From positions 58,308,001-58,372,000 of the forward strand of contig NC_134109.1 of assembly GCF_040939455.1 (NCBI RefSeq): a stretch of DNA of 64,000 bases, in the 5' to 3' direction. Both the position numbers and the translations under genes were made by a program. The DNA comes from Microcebus murinus (Eukaryota > Chordata > Mammalia > Primates > Cheirogaleidae). Numbering within the stretch: position 1 is the first letter of the stretch; every line of letters starts with the position of its first letter. Shown in pieces: positions 50,940 through 63,002 of this stretch. Under the pieces are notes generated by a model, which searched no databases, was not told where the DNA came from, and worked only from the letters and a program-made list of their open reading frames with translations.

Positions 50940-53900
50940 TGAGGACAATACAAAAGGAAGCCAGACCACCAGCATTCCTGGCTTCGTGGAGCTTATATTC
51001 TAGCATAGAGCGAGTTATAGAGTCCGACTGTTTTCTGTTACTGATTTTTTTATATATGTATAGTGTAACTTCTACATGTTGTACTTACTCCTGGATTCAG
51101 AGGGACAGGTTAACTTTACTGTTTTACCATGTTTAGGGACAATTTAAGTGGAACTATAACTTCATTCCGTAGAGAGATGAAAATACCTTTTGAAACAGGC
51201 CCTAGTGAGGCAATTATTGCACAGGGTTGCTTGACAGTAACATTTTTAATAAAGTGTTTAGAATCCTAATGGTAAGTTCTTGCACATGTGACAGCAGAAC
51301 ACTTCACCCCCAAGGGATGGCCAAACAGACCTGAGTGAGAGAAGCGAGCAGAGAGGAAGGAAGAGTTGGCCTAGCCCACGCTGCTGCTGCCGCCGTGGAT
51401 CATAGAGGAAACGCTCACGCACCATCCCAGGAAGTCACAGCGGGCTGAAGTTTTTTGTTTTATTATTTTTTTTCTTTCCTTTTTTTTTTTCTTCTACTCC
51501 TTCAACTCACCTCTTTATCCCTGATCAGAAATGAAAGGAAGTGAGGTAAAGGTAAGTCCATCTCAAGCTCACAGAGCCGACAGAAGACAGGTAGCATGCG
51601 TAAAGCAGCGAGCCAGGCACCTTGGGCATGGCCATTGTCACTGCGAGCTGGTGTGGAATTGGTACAGTAAGAGCACGAGGCTTTTCCTGTGCAGTGAGTT
51701 GGAATTAAACATGCTAATTTGAGGTCTCTTTCAAGCATTTTGTTTAACTCCATTGGCCTTTAATTCCTTTATATTGCATCATTTAATGTAATGTTATTTA
51801 TATATGAAGCATGTTATGCTTATTAACCAATGTGCAAAAATCTAAAGTACAGATTTTCTGTAATGGGCTAATTACAGGACTTTAAAGCCACCTACTGAGT
51901 TCTGCTGAGCCTCACAACAGGTTCACTGAACTGGATAAATTTATTCAAACGTGTGGAAATGAACCCCATTCTATGTGCAATGGTACTGGGAAAACACACA
52001 AATTATACCTCAATACCAGTTTAATGGGTCAAACAGTGAACCTGAATACTGAACTTATCTACATCTTAAAATAGTGGGGAAGCAAGTGGTAAAAAGGGGA
52101 AGTGCCCATTCAAGGGAGCTTCTCCCTGTTTGTAAACAGTGGCAATAAAACAATAAGCCCGGTCATTACGAGCAAGTTCTCCACTCTCAGAAAACAGAGA
52201 TGGTTGCCTTTCAATGACCTTTGAAAATACACAACTTTCATAACCGAACCCAAGAGTGGAACGAAGTGACGAAAGCTCAGCAAACACACATCTCAAGCGC
52301 AGCCCTTTAATCTTTCTCTGTCAAGAACAAGAGGCGCGTTTTCTTGTGTCAAGGTTTAGGAGGAATTCAGCACAGAGCGTTCAGAGTTAGAAATACAAAT
52401 AAGGTATAAATCTGTGGTGGAATTAAACACTCTCTTCAAACCAATTTTTCACCTGAGCTTGATCAAAACAATAGGGATATGTTGATCATGTTAGTACTGT
52501 TTCTGGATTAATCCATTCTCCAATAGTTTTTTTTCTTTGAGAATTCTAGAGGACTTTAGACTTAAGTTCCATAGTACAATATTCATGAAAATACAAAGAC
52601 TGGGTAGAAGGAGACATGGAGGTAGAGAGAGGTTTGAGTATAAGGTCAGGAACAGAGTTGAAAGGAAAGACCCTAATTCCTATGTTGTTTCATTGCCAGT
52701 GGAAATTCTGTTTTCCAATTAGATAAATTCTCTCTCCTCACCCGCCTCCTCTCATACACATGTGCACACACACATTCAAATATGATCATTTATATGTCTC
52801 CAATGAAGATAGATATTGCTTTTATGCTTCGATAGGGTCCTGTAGCAGTGATCTATTAATTTTGCCATGAAAGGGAATAGAATATCATTTCCAAGCCTGC
52901 AAGAGTTCTGGTCTTGTCCGAAGGGCACCTTATTTACAATGTACAATCCACCCCTTGGCTGACAGTAAGTAGGGTGTTGATAACCTAATTCATGCTTTTC
53001 ACTTCAGGGTGATGCTGGCATGCTTAGCTCTGGAAGCAGCAAAGACTGGATTTTTAGAGCACTCCCTGTAAGTGCCACATATACCAATAAAAAGAGAGTT
53101 CTTCAGGAAATGAGGTGTGACGCAGGCCAGCTTCACCAAGACTCTCGGACCAAGAAATAAGAATTTAAATATGAAATACTAAAATTTAATACATGACTGA
53201 AACAAAATAAATGGTGTACCATTGAAAGCATTTGAGGTAATTAATCAATGCTGTGTTTGTACATATCATTAAATATATTATACTCAGTTTAGATTTGATT
53301 TCTATGCTCCTTTTATAAAGAGTTAAAAGAAAATACATTTGAATTCATGCTGATACCGAAAACATGCTCCTAGCTTCTAGTTTTTTGGATTTCAAATCAC
53401 TTCCATTAACAAACAGCTATTTGCCCTCTAATAAAATATGTCATTATGCTTTATTCAGATCGCACAAAAGAATCACTGAAAAATCGCCCCAATGATGGCC
53501 AATAATTACACATTTTGCTCCTGTGCTAGCGATGAAGAAATCTGTTCATTGGAGAAAGCAGGTGCCGGGGCATCAAGCTAATAGTCAATGTGTGCTGCGG
53601 TAATTAGCCACTGCGATTGCTAAAATTAACAATTAGCTAACATGCAATTCTCTTTTTTGCAGGCTGCAGTTTACTTTGTAGAATCCTTGCATGTTCTTAG
53701 TAATTATTCTGACAGCTTATTATTTTTATTTTTTCTGGTTTGAACACAGCTTTAACATTTGCATCGAGCGACCCAAATGTTCAACAGGCAGAAGGGAAAC
53801 AACTGCTTGACTAGGCATTTTTGTGAGGCACACATTTGGTTGTTTTCTGACTTTTCATTGTTAGGGAGAGGAGTGGTGTGGGTAAGATCTATGATTCTTT

Positions 53901-54400
53901 TTCCTAGCTATTGTCTTCTCCCCTAGGGCCTTCCTCCAGGGCAGCACACTCTGACGTCCTGAAGCTTTTAGAAGGAAAACTGCCCAGTCAGCGGCAATTT
54001 AGACTCTAGGGAACAACTCCAGGGATGAAGTGCCACAGTCAAGCTGGTCAAAACATCTTCCTTTCATTCTTCTTCCCTGGAGTGTGTCTTTGGTTAATGC
54101 ATTCACTGCCCCTGCACAATGCACCTCCACCCTGCACCCCACCTTGCCGAGGGAGAAAATGTAGCATCCTGTGTGGATTGTTCTTGTCGGGGGCTCTATG
54201 CTGAGATAATATTGCTAGAGCCTTTTGGTGCATGGAATAAGATGTCAGCCTACACGTGAAGGAAAAAAAATTAAAAGGCAAAGGAGTAATTTGTTTCCAG
54301 AAAACCTCTGGGAGAGAGAAATGTAATGAAAGCTTTCAAAGAATTCAACTAAGATAAATCGTGGCAACAAATTTAGCAAACCACAGTTTCAAACCATATT
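50940..54400. other. transposon-poor block
   Basis: No transposon recognised in about 3.4 kb. Contains a splice-like 23-nt microexon candidate (51,529-51,551), a small CpG and GCTGCTGCTGCC cluster near 51,380, and the enhancer-like segment at 53,440-53,780. Confidence 0.5.
53440..53780. promoter_or_regulatory. putative conserved enhancer with homeodomain and octamer motifs
   Basis: Two CCAAT boxes ten bases apart (53,489-53,493 and 53,499-53,503), TAATTA at 53,503-53,508 and 53,601-53,606, further AATTAG and ATTAAC cores to 53,640, and a perfect octamer ATTTGCAT at 53,757-53,764. Several CpGs persist and no repeat is present. The motif cluster is seen directly; enhancer function is inferred. 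Confidence 0.45.
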
Positions 54401-54411
54401 ATTTTCCTATG

Positions 54412-55357
54412 GTGGCCAGCAAAATTACCTCAAATTTAGTGGCATAAACACTACACATTTATTATGTTACAGTTCTGAAGGTCAGAAGTCCAAAATGGGC
54501 CTCACTGGGCTAAAATCAAAGTATCACCAGGGCTGCAATCCCTTTTGGGGGCTGTAGGGGAGAACTCTGTTTTCTTGCTTTTGCCAGCTTCTGGGGGCTG
54601 CCTGGACTCCTTGGCTCTAAGGAGCCAAGCAACACTGCATCTCCAAAGCCGGCAACACTGCACCTCCAAAGCCGGCAACACTGCACCTCCAAAGCCGGCA
54701 ACACTGCACCTCCAAAGCTGGCAACACTGCACCTCCAAAGCCGGCAACACTGCACCTCCAAAGCCGGCAACACTGCACCTCCAAAGCCGGCAACACTGCA
54801 TCTCCAAAGCCGGCAACACTGCATCTCCAAAGCCGACAACACTGCATCTCCAAAGCCGGCAACACTGCACCTCCAAAGCCGACAACACTGCACCTCCAAA
54901 GCCGGCAACACTGCATCTCCAAAGCCGACAACACTGCACCTCCAAAGCCGGCAACACTGCACCTCCAAAGCCGGCAACACTGCACCTCCAAAGCCGGCAA
55001 CACTGCACCTCCAAAGCCAGCAACACTGCATCTCCAAAGCCGGCAACACTGCACCTCCAAAGCCGGCAACACTGCACCTCCAAAGCCGGCAACACTGCAT
55101 CTCCAAAGCCGGCAACACTGTACCTCTCTCACTGCTCTGTAGTCACGTCTCCCTCTGGCCACAGCTGGGAAAGATTCTCTAATTTTAAGGACCTATGTGT
55201 TTACTTTGGGAGCACTTGGATAGTCCAGGGTCATCTCCCCATCTCAAGGTCCTTCATTTAATCATGTTTCTTTTGTCATGTAAGGTTACGTATTCGCAGG
55301 TCCTAGGGATTAGGATATGGACACCTTTAGAGGGCCAATATTCCGCCTATCACACAA
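54412..55357 (-). mobile_element. MLT1-type LTR (ERVL-MaLR) expanded by a minisatellite
   Basis: Inverted MLT1 text flanks the array. On the left: 'acacatttattatgttacagttctgaaggtcagaagtccaaaatg'. On the right: 'cagctgggaaagattctct' and 'cctagggattaggatatggacacctttagagggccaatattccgcctat'. Without the array this is about 450 bp, normal for a solo MLT1. No retroviral-like genes. Confidence 0.75.
54631..55122. repeat. 23-bp minisatellite, about 21.4 copies
   Basis: The unit AACACTGCACCTCCAAAGC plus CGGC repeats every 23 bp from 54,631, with 21 complete units and a partial one at 55,114. Variation is limited to transitions: CAC/CAT, and CCGGC, CCGAC, CTGGC or CCAGC. Because the unit has no stop codon in any phase, open frames of 180-238 codons appear on both strands; they are artefacts. 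Confidence 0.98.
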
Positions 55358-55792
55358 ACCAATGAAAAATATACATGTGGTAAGTCTGTGCTTCCATATG
55401 CTACTAAGTCATTGCACATTTAACATCAGGGAATTGGATTATTTAGGTGTGCTGGGGTTGGGGTAGTGGATGTCCATGGTTTCCGTAGACAATAACTCTT
55501 TATGGCCCTCCCATGTCAGGTCCCTAACTGACACGTGGAGCCAGTGCGGGCCATGCTTTGTCCTGCTGCTCCCAGGCTTCTGAGTTTGGAGGGCCTGTTC
55601 ACCCTCTTGATGAAAGTGCCACCTTTTAGAGTGCACGCTTGGCTTCGCTAAGAGCTATCATGTGTTCTGTGCTTTATTACAGTGTTGGGCTACAGCCCTC
55701 CAGTTTAGTGTGAGAATCAGCAACATAGGCTGCTGTCCACAGAAACCCCCAACTACACAAAGAAACACCACCCACTGCAGCCCTGACTTCTT
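55358..55792. other. unassigned non-coding DNA
   Basis: No family recognised before the L1 target site. Confidence 0.45.
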
Positions 55793-55805
55793 AAAATGTA
55801 GTGAC

Positions 55806-56441
55806 TGCTGGTGGGACTGCAAACTAGTTCAACCTCTGTGGAAAGCAATATGGAGATACCTTAAAGCGATACAAGTGGATCTACCATTTGATCCAGCAAT
55901 CCCATTGCTGGGCATCTACCCAAATGATCCAATGACACTCTACAAAAAAGACACCTGCACTCAAATGTTTATAGCAGCACAATTCATAATTGCAAGGCTG
56001 TGGAAACAGCCCAAGTGCCCATCAATCCAAGAATGGATTAATAAAATGTGGTATATGTATACCATGGAGTACTATTCAGCTCTAAGAAACAATGGTGATA
56101 TAGCACATCTTATATTTTCCTGGTTAGAGCTGGAACCCATACTACTAAGTGAAGTATCCCAAGAATGGAAAAACAAGCACCAGATATATTCTCCAGAAAA
56201 CTGGTATTAACTGAGTAGCACCTAAGTGGACACATAGGTGCTACAGTAATAGGGTATTGGGCAGGTGGGAGGGGGGAGGGGGGTGGGTATATACATACAT
56301 AATGAGTGAGATGTGCACCATCTGGGGGATGGTCGTGACGGAGACTCAGACTTTTGGGGGGAGGGGGGGAAATGGGCATTTATTGAAACCTTAAAATCTG
56401 TACCCCCATAATATGCCAAAATAAAAAAAATTAAAAAAAAA
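55806..56441 (+). mobile_element. young lemur L1, 5'-truncated, with target duplication
   Basis: The target repeat AAAATGTAGTGAC is at 55,793-55,805 and 56,442-56,454, giving exact borders. The insert begins in ORF2 and keeps an open C-terminal frame to a stop near 56,210, with MEYYSALRNNGDIAHLIF and LSEVSQEWKNKH. A G-rich 3' UTR (56,260-56,370) and an A tail follow. The intact frame and identical duplications indicate a recent insertion. Only the last about 135 codons of ORF2 exist, so it cannot move by itself. Confidence 0.95.
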
Positions 56442-56454
56442 AAAATGTAGTGAC

Positions 56455-57760
56455 AGAGAGGCAGAGCAGAATTCCTGAGAAGTGCTGCGACCTTGTTTAG
56501 GTGTGGGCTGAATATCAGGGCTCAGCAGGGCTTTGGCAGATGCTTCTCAGCAAGGCCTGGAGCATCTGGGCCCTGGGACCTGCTGCAGAGGCTGAGGAGG
56601 GCCTGGCTCAGCAGGAGGGGTCAGGGAAGTGGGCTAGGGCAGAGGCCGTGGTGGAAAAACATAGCAACACATTCTGTTTGTTTAAGTGGGAGGGAACTGG
56701 AATGGGCAGAGTCTGCCCAGAAGAGTTAGGCAGGTAGGAGTCAAACATCCTGAGAGCTAATCACTCCCAAGTTTAAACAGGGTGAGACCACACAGTCTCA
56801 GATGTTCCTTGCCAAATGGCAAAAAGAGAGGAGTACTGAGGTGTGCCTTGTTTTAAGAAAATCCACTCTTCAAAACAGAAATGTGTTGGATTGTTTGCTC
56901 TAGAAAATAATTTGTCAAACAGGTTGTTGATATAGTGAGCTCCTGTGATGTACTTAAAATAGAATTCTGTCCACAAAAATTGTCTGCCCCCAGTAACACA
57001 TATGTTGTGTAGAGTGAGCCATCCATAGAAGCTAAGGTTCTTGAAAAACAGTGGACCAATACAATTTTTGGGAAGAATAGAGCCAAAACTTAAAAATGCT
57101 TTGCTAAAACCTTTGGGTATGTGCCTCAACTCAAAAGGCTGGCCAAAATGTGGGAATAAAGTCTGGGAGAGACTAACCACTCCAGTGGTGAGGCAAGGTC
57201 ACTAGAAGGATGGCACTGGAGCAGGGCAACACGTCTAAGGAAAAATGCATTCCAGTATAAAGATATACTGCTGGAGGACTTTCCTCATTTCACATAAGAA
57301 GAGCTGTGGCTCATGTAGAGGGACTACATTGGCTTAGAGCATGCAGACAGCGTTTCTAATTCTCCAAGATCCAGTAATATTTCTTCGCTGGTGACACCTC
57401 ACCAATATTCCAGGCTGTTTTCTGATTTACAGGTAGAAACACCAAGACATAGTGGGTTAGAAAATAGTTTAGGTTCCCAGAGGCCTGGTGGAGCCGAGAA
57501 TAGAGCCTAGAATTCCTGAATTATACTCTGACGGTCTCTTTGGGTTGCATGTTCACAATATAGGGGTGTGGGCTGGAAGGGGGGAGGAGTAGCAGGGGAG
57601 GGGCTGGTATTTAGGAAACAGTGAGCATGCTGCTTCTGAGGCAAGGGGCCACGCAAACCCAGGTCTTGGGCATCATAGAAGACTCTCAAAGACAGGTTTC
57701 AAAGGATAAAAATGATTATCTACTAAATGCTACCTTGTAGTCACAGTTAGCTGTGGAGAG
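56455..57760. other. unassigned DNA with a 135-codon minus frame
   Basis: A minus frame at 56,773-57,180 (starting MVSLSQTLFPHFGQPFEL) is the longest frame here not explained by a repeat or CpG island. I do not recognise a protein, and it lacks promoter or splice context. It may be chance or an eroded retrocopy. Confidence 0.35.
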
Positions 57761-57764
57761 AGAA

Positions 57765-57845
57765 ATTATCAAGTCATTATAAAGTTGTACACCAAAAATA
57801 TAGACAATTTTTATTTGTCAATTAAAAATAAAGATTAAAAAAATA
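57765..57845 (+). repeat. L1 tail remnant
   Basis: 'caatttttatttgtcaattaaaaataaa' and an A-rich end resemble an L1 3' tail. Short and uncertain. Confidence 0.45.
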
Positions 57846-57849
57846 TAGA

Positions 57850-60265
57850 AGGCTTCATCAAGAAAGGGGAAAGTCACTATAAAGGAGATTGAAGGACAAA
57901 AGTCTAGCCAGTGAAGGGGCTACCCTCCTCACTCTAGGGAGTTTTTCTAAGTGGGTGCAATAAAAAAGAGTCAAGTTTATTTATGCTCAAATTACTCAAC
58001 TTGTCTACCTGTCAAGTGCAGCTCAGGACAGAGGTATAATCCCCTAAAGTTCCCCACCATAAGAAACTTTGTACCCAGTCTAGAGCAGTTTGTTGGGGAA
58101 CACCATGCCTCACAGGTATGCGCCCGACCCACTCCCACCTTTGCCGCTGCCTCCCAGCTGCTCCACCATCACCCCTCGGCCTCGTGACCTCAGCCCTCTG
58201 CACGCCTCCAACACACCAAGTGGAGTCGGGTAGGCCCCTTGAGGGAAAGATGGCAGTGTGAATGCATTTACGGGTCTATTTGGGTCAACAGTATCCAGCC
58301 CTGGGGAAAATATCAAATAGAAAGGATAAGAATTTGGAGGAAGTGTGTGTGTGCGTGTGTGTGCATGCATGGGTGTGTTTTAAGGACCCTCAGAAATGCC
58401 TACTCTCTTGATTTTTTTCATTTGGTCTCAACTGCAGTTTTTACTGGAGCTTAGTTTCCTCTGCTTCCATTTAGAAGACAGATTGGTAAGGCTGCATTTG
58501 CTCCTTCATTTAAGCCAGAATGACAGATAAATGTTTTGTATATGTATCCCACTTTTCTAAGGCACTCTGCCACCTTCACTGCTTCCTCCTAATTACTACT
58601 CTCAAAAAAAGATATCTAGCACTATGCCATATCCTCTGCATCTAGACATTACCTGGATGTGAATGAGGGTCAGTGAGGTCATTGGGTTCCTACCTGTCCC
58701 ATGGTTTGTCGCTCTGTGACTGATGGGCTTCTGCTGGCATATAGACTGCTCAAACAGTGTTCAAGAACCCTGGGTTCAAATGAGGACACATGTACTTCAC
58801 AATAAAGCCTTATTGGAAGGGACACCACTGCAAAATTTGACTACTGTGGAAACATAATTAGATCAGGAAAAGAAGATCTTGGCATTAGAAATTTAGTCCT
58901 GGATGTGCTAACTCCAGATGCCCTCATTGAAATACTACATACGTAGTGTTGATCTAAGTTAATCTTTGCAATAGCTCAGTGTGAAGCTCGGAATCCAGTC
59001 ACGCAATAAAATCCTATTGATTTTACATCTCCCTTTGAAAACTTTAGGCTGTCAGGGTATTTTATTGAGACTTCTAAATGTAGAAATCTAATTTTAATTC
59101 TTACCATTAAGTATCTCCATATTAGTGTTTTGGATGATTTAATGAGTGGCACCATTTATAGGACACGAGGTTGTAATCTGAATTTATGAACTATAAAGAA
59201 AGTACCAGTATGCTGACTAACTAATGAGCTTTTTAATGATGAGAAATAGATAAAGCTTTAAAATGCAGAATGCTTATCAAGGACCTCAGACAATAGCAGA
59301 GTGGAGCAATTTAGAAGTACTTACCAGTGCGACTGCTGTGACAGTGAGAAGTGAACTATTTTCTTTCATTTTAAAGCACTGCTTTTCATACACGGGAGTA
59401 ATTTCTATATTTTCTTAACTAAAATTAAATGCCCTGGTATAATCCTCTTTTCAATAGAGTTCAAAATATAAATAACCTATTGATACCACTTGTGATAAAG
59501 CAAGAGAAAATGCCTCTACAAAGAGGGGAACGAGCAGAATATCAACGTGGGATGATGGGGTCTGGGGTTTAGATGAGGTCTGGTGGTTGAGACTTCACTC
59601 AGGGAAGCTTTTCCTTGGAGCAGCTTGAATCACAGGCATGCCCCCTCAGGGAGATGGTCGGGCTCTGGCTGGGCTGCCCTAGCAGCACCATCTTAGACAT
59701 TTTATACAAAGTGTGGACTTCCGGAGAGAGTATTCAAAGTTTGCTGTGGCTGCCTTTGTGCCTGTGCTCTGGGGCATAAAAAGAAATGATGACACTTTCC
59801 CTTGCTGTGAAGCAGTCTTTATCTTGGGGGCTCTAGAACATACTGCTCCAGACATCTCTATGATGTAGCACTAGATTAGGAGAGAAGAGCAATTTATGAG
59901 CACACAGATCCACCACCAGCTACAGGGATCTGAACCTGCCCTCCGCAGTCTTCAAACTCCAAGTCTAAATGCACATGACCCTAAATGAAAGGCTGGGACA
60001 TGCTGGCATGTGGTGGCTTTGCTGGGTTGCTGTTGCTGTTATTAATAAAGAATTAGATTGAATTTGTCTTTTCATTCCTAGGAAGTGAGCTTTCCAGCTG
60101 ATTAATTTAATTTCTCTCCTTTGCACAATGGAAAGGCCCCCAGATGGTGGGGCTTTCATAGTTTTTTTGGGGGGGGGGATTCTTTTTAATAAAAAGAACA
60201 GAATAGCATTACTTTTGCAAAGCTTATGAAAAAACCAGATAGCCATATGAACATACTGCCAGGCA
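57850..60265. other. unassigned DNA
   Basis: A (GT)n-rich run at 58,343-58,377. A splice-like 48-nt unit (58,438-58,485) is open only in phase 0, inconsistent with the candidate exon chain. 58,800-59,500 is repeat-poor. Confidence 0.45.
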
Positions 60266-60289
60266 CACAGTGGGCAAATGCATCATTTG

Positions 60290-60409
60290 AAAATGACTGA
60301 GCTGGGATTTGAACCCAGATCTGGTTCTAAAGTGCCTATTATTTCAGAGAGTGGGCTCTAGTGCCAGACACCACTCCTAACTAGCTATGTGACTATGAGC
60401 AAGTTATAG
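60290..60409. repeat. MIR SINE pieces
   Basis: 'gagctgggatttgaacccagatctgg' is inverted MIR; 'gtgccagacaccactcctaactagctatgtgactatgagcaagtta' is a second MIR in + orientation, cut by the Tigger element. Its possible continuation is at 61,065-61,185. Confidence 0.7.
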
Positions 60410-60742
60410 GCATACCTCAGAGGTATTGCAGATTTGGTTCCAGACCACTGCAATAAAGTAAATATCACAATAAAGTGAGTCACAGGAATTTTTTTGTTCC
60501 CCAGTGCATGTAAAAGTTATGTTTATACTATACTGTAATTTTTTAAGTGTACAATTGCATTATGTCTAAGAACACAATGTGCATACCTTATTAAAAATAC
60601 TTTATTGCTGAAATATGCTAGCAATTATCTGAGCCTTCAGTGAGTCATAATGTTTTTGCTGATGGAGAGTCTTGCCTCAATGTTGATGGCTGCTGACTGA
60701 TCAGGGTGGTGGTTGCTGAAGGTTGGGCTGGCTGTGGCAATT
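60410..60742 (+). mobile_element. Tigger1 DNA transposon fragment
   Basis: The terminal text TAGGCATACCTCAGAGGTAT, then 'ccactgcaataaagtaaat' and 'actgatcagggtggtggttgctgaaggtt' is characteristic of Tigger1. Cut at its right side by the L1 at 60,743. Confidence 0.92.
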
Positions 60743-60930
60743 TCTTTTTTATTTTATTTTATTTATTTATTTCAGGATATTATAGGGGTACAAATATTTG
60801 GGTTACATAGTATGACTTTGCCACACCCAAACCATGATTTGGGGTGTGCCTTTTCCCCCCTACAACACTCACCATGTCCATTAGTTGGGAGTTTACCCAC
60901 TCCCAGCCCCCTAATCCCTGGCTTTCATAG
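60743..60930 (-). mobile_element. lemur L1 3' UTR fragment
   Basis: A T-rich start and 'caggatattataggggtacaaatatttgggtt' are the inverted L1 3' end. Inserted into Tigger1. Confidence 0.8.
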
Positions 60931-61064
60931 TTTGTGACATATAGTCCACACCTACTGGCCTTGACAGTTCCCATCCTCCATAGTAAACAGGTGAGGCGGC
61001 AGTGGAAGGAGTAGGGATGATAAATCCTGGGGCGTTCATTGCTACAGAGGCAACAAGGTAGGGG

Positions 61065-61185
61065 GGCAAGTGTGTCAGCCCTGGATTTGACTCCCAACTC
61101 TGCACCTTCCCAGCTGGGCAACTTCAGACAAGTTATTTAATCTCCCTGTGCTTAGATTTCTTTATCTCCTGTGAGGATTAAGCAG
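61065..61185 (+). repeat. MIR SINE
   Basis: 'gtgtcagccctggatttgactcccaactctgcacc' then 'gacaagttatttaatctccctgtgcttagatttctttatc' is MIR order. Confidence 0.8.
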
Positions 61186-61189
61186 AAAC

Positions 61190-61572
61190 CCAAGCAACAT
61201 TTCAAAAGAGTCAGGGCAGAGTGGTGGTCAAGAAATAGGATGAAGTCAATGAGTAAGTTCCCGCCAACGGCTGCCATGCCCAGGAGTGCTGCTGGTCAGC
61301 ACCCCTTTCGGTGCGTGTCTCCAGCCATCCCCTCTCCTGCCTTTGGACTCATCTCGTCCTTCCTCTTCATCTCTTAACTCCCTCTCGTCTCTTTACTTCC
61401 CTTTCAATTCCCAAAAATCTTCTCTGATTTTTAAAACAAATAATCTTTCTTTTTACTTGCAGTTTTTCCTTACTACTTCTGAGTTTAGTTCAAATTATTT
61501 GACTAATAAGACAAAAGTTCTTTCATGTCAATTATAATCTACACTTGAATCTACTTGCCTTATATACTATGT
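61190..61572. other. unassigned DNA
   Basis: Pyrimidine-rich at 61,315-61,470; no family recognised. Confidence 0.4.
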
Positions 61573-61574
61573 TA

Positions 61575-61707
61575 ATTTAGGATTTCCAGATAAAATATGG
61601 AACAACTAGTTAAATTTGAATTTCAGATAAACAGGAAATGATTTTTTAGTATAAGTATGTCCCATGCAATGTTTGTATTTTTATTTACTAAATCTGGCAG
61701 CTCTAGT
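61575..61707 (+). repeat. second copy of the ancient repeat at 24,253
   Basis: Shares 'ccagataaaata', 'ttaaatttgaatttcagataaa' and 'tagtataagtatgtcccat' with the earlier copy and ends 'aaatctggcagctctag'. Family not named. Confidence 0.65.
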
Positions 61708-63001
61708 TAACCAAATGTGAACCAAGTTCTCCTTGATAACATCTTTACTTTGTCTCTTTCACAGTATATCAGTCCCCAGAATGATTTTATTTATTGAATT
61801 ATATGTCTTCTTGTAAACTTGTGTGAGTCTTACAGACTTCTATAGTGCAAAGAAGCACAATTTATTGCTTGTATTATTTAGTTTTTGCTGGGCTCTCCTC
61901 TCTCCATGTGTCATGGAACATGGCTGTGACTTACATACATGCAAGTTTTATAGGTGGGAGGAACAAAAGCCTGGGAAGATTTGATGGAAATCTCTACTCC
62001 ATAAAATTCAGGATATTCACAATGTGTGATGGAGTCAGGTCCAGGGCACCCCAATCAGGCATCTACAATGCTCATGTCTCCTCACTTTGCCCCCACCAGA
62101 GCACAATGACAGGTTGCCAGTCACCTGGTGGAGCACTGGAAGAGGCTAGTACAGCAGGAGGCAGAATCCTGTGGGTTTGACAGAACTTAGGAGGTCCGTG
62201 AATTTGGATGGGAAAAAAAACTATCTTTATTTTCCTAACCTCTTTCAATTATGGATGCAGGTAACAAAAACCATCATTATCAGTACCTGTGACTGAGTCA
62301 CCAAGAAAAATCACAGGGTTTTTTTTTAAAATAACAAATTAAAGTTATTACAGATATTCAAATTTTAATTACTCATTATTACTTCAAAATTATAGGAGTT
62401 GCTAGACCCATCCATCGTTCTTGTTATTTAAAGGAATGAATTAATAATAACAAATAATAATAAAGAACTTCCTTAATATAAATTTGTTTTTTAATATTTT
62501 AATAACTTTATTTCAATGCAATGTTTTTTTTATAATCCTGAGAATTTTATTTTATGCATTTAAAACATTCTGAGAAGGGGTAGACAGGCTTTATTAGATT
62601 GCCTAAGGATTCCATGGCACACAGGCAAAAAAATGTTAAGAACTTGGATTAAAGGAAGACTCAGGCTCATGTATAAATAATTTATTTTCTCAATCCTACT
62701 ATCTTCAAGCAAAATGGGTGTAACTATCCTCATTTTTCTCTACTAAATGCATACTTCAAACTGCAGGCTGCCCTGCCATGACTTTCAAGTTACCTCTAGT
62801 ACTTCTTTTAACCTAAAGTTTACCTGGTTAGAATTTTTTTTGAGGGGGGTGGATTTCTAGAGAAGTACAAAGGCTTTAGGAAGACCCACAGGAGTAAAAG
62901 TGAGAAAAGAAAAAGAATTAAGACCAGAGTCCAAGTTTATCTTCACTGATTGGCTCCATTTTCAAATGTTTGGCAATCAGCATCATTATAAAATCTAGCA
63001 T
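61708..63001. other. unassigned AT-rich DNA
   Basis: No feature recognised. Confidence 0.45.
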
Positions 63002-63002
63002 A

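Noticed and set aside
54502..55261. Open frames of 181-238 codons on both strands with repeated peptide units
   Set aside because: They arise because a 23-bp unit without stops in any phase is repeated about 21 times. Four overlapping frames on both strands cannot all be genes, and the array lies in an LTR.
55662..56210. 182-codon frame that looks like a gene
   Set aside because: From 55,806 it is the L1 ORF2 C-terminus; the upstream part is a chance extension across the insertion border.
58438..58485. 48-nt exon-like unit with a good acceptor
   Set aside because: Open only in phase 0 and inconsistent with neighbouring candidates.
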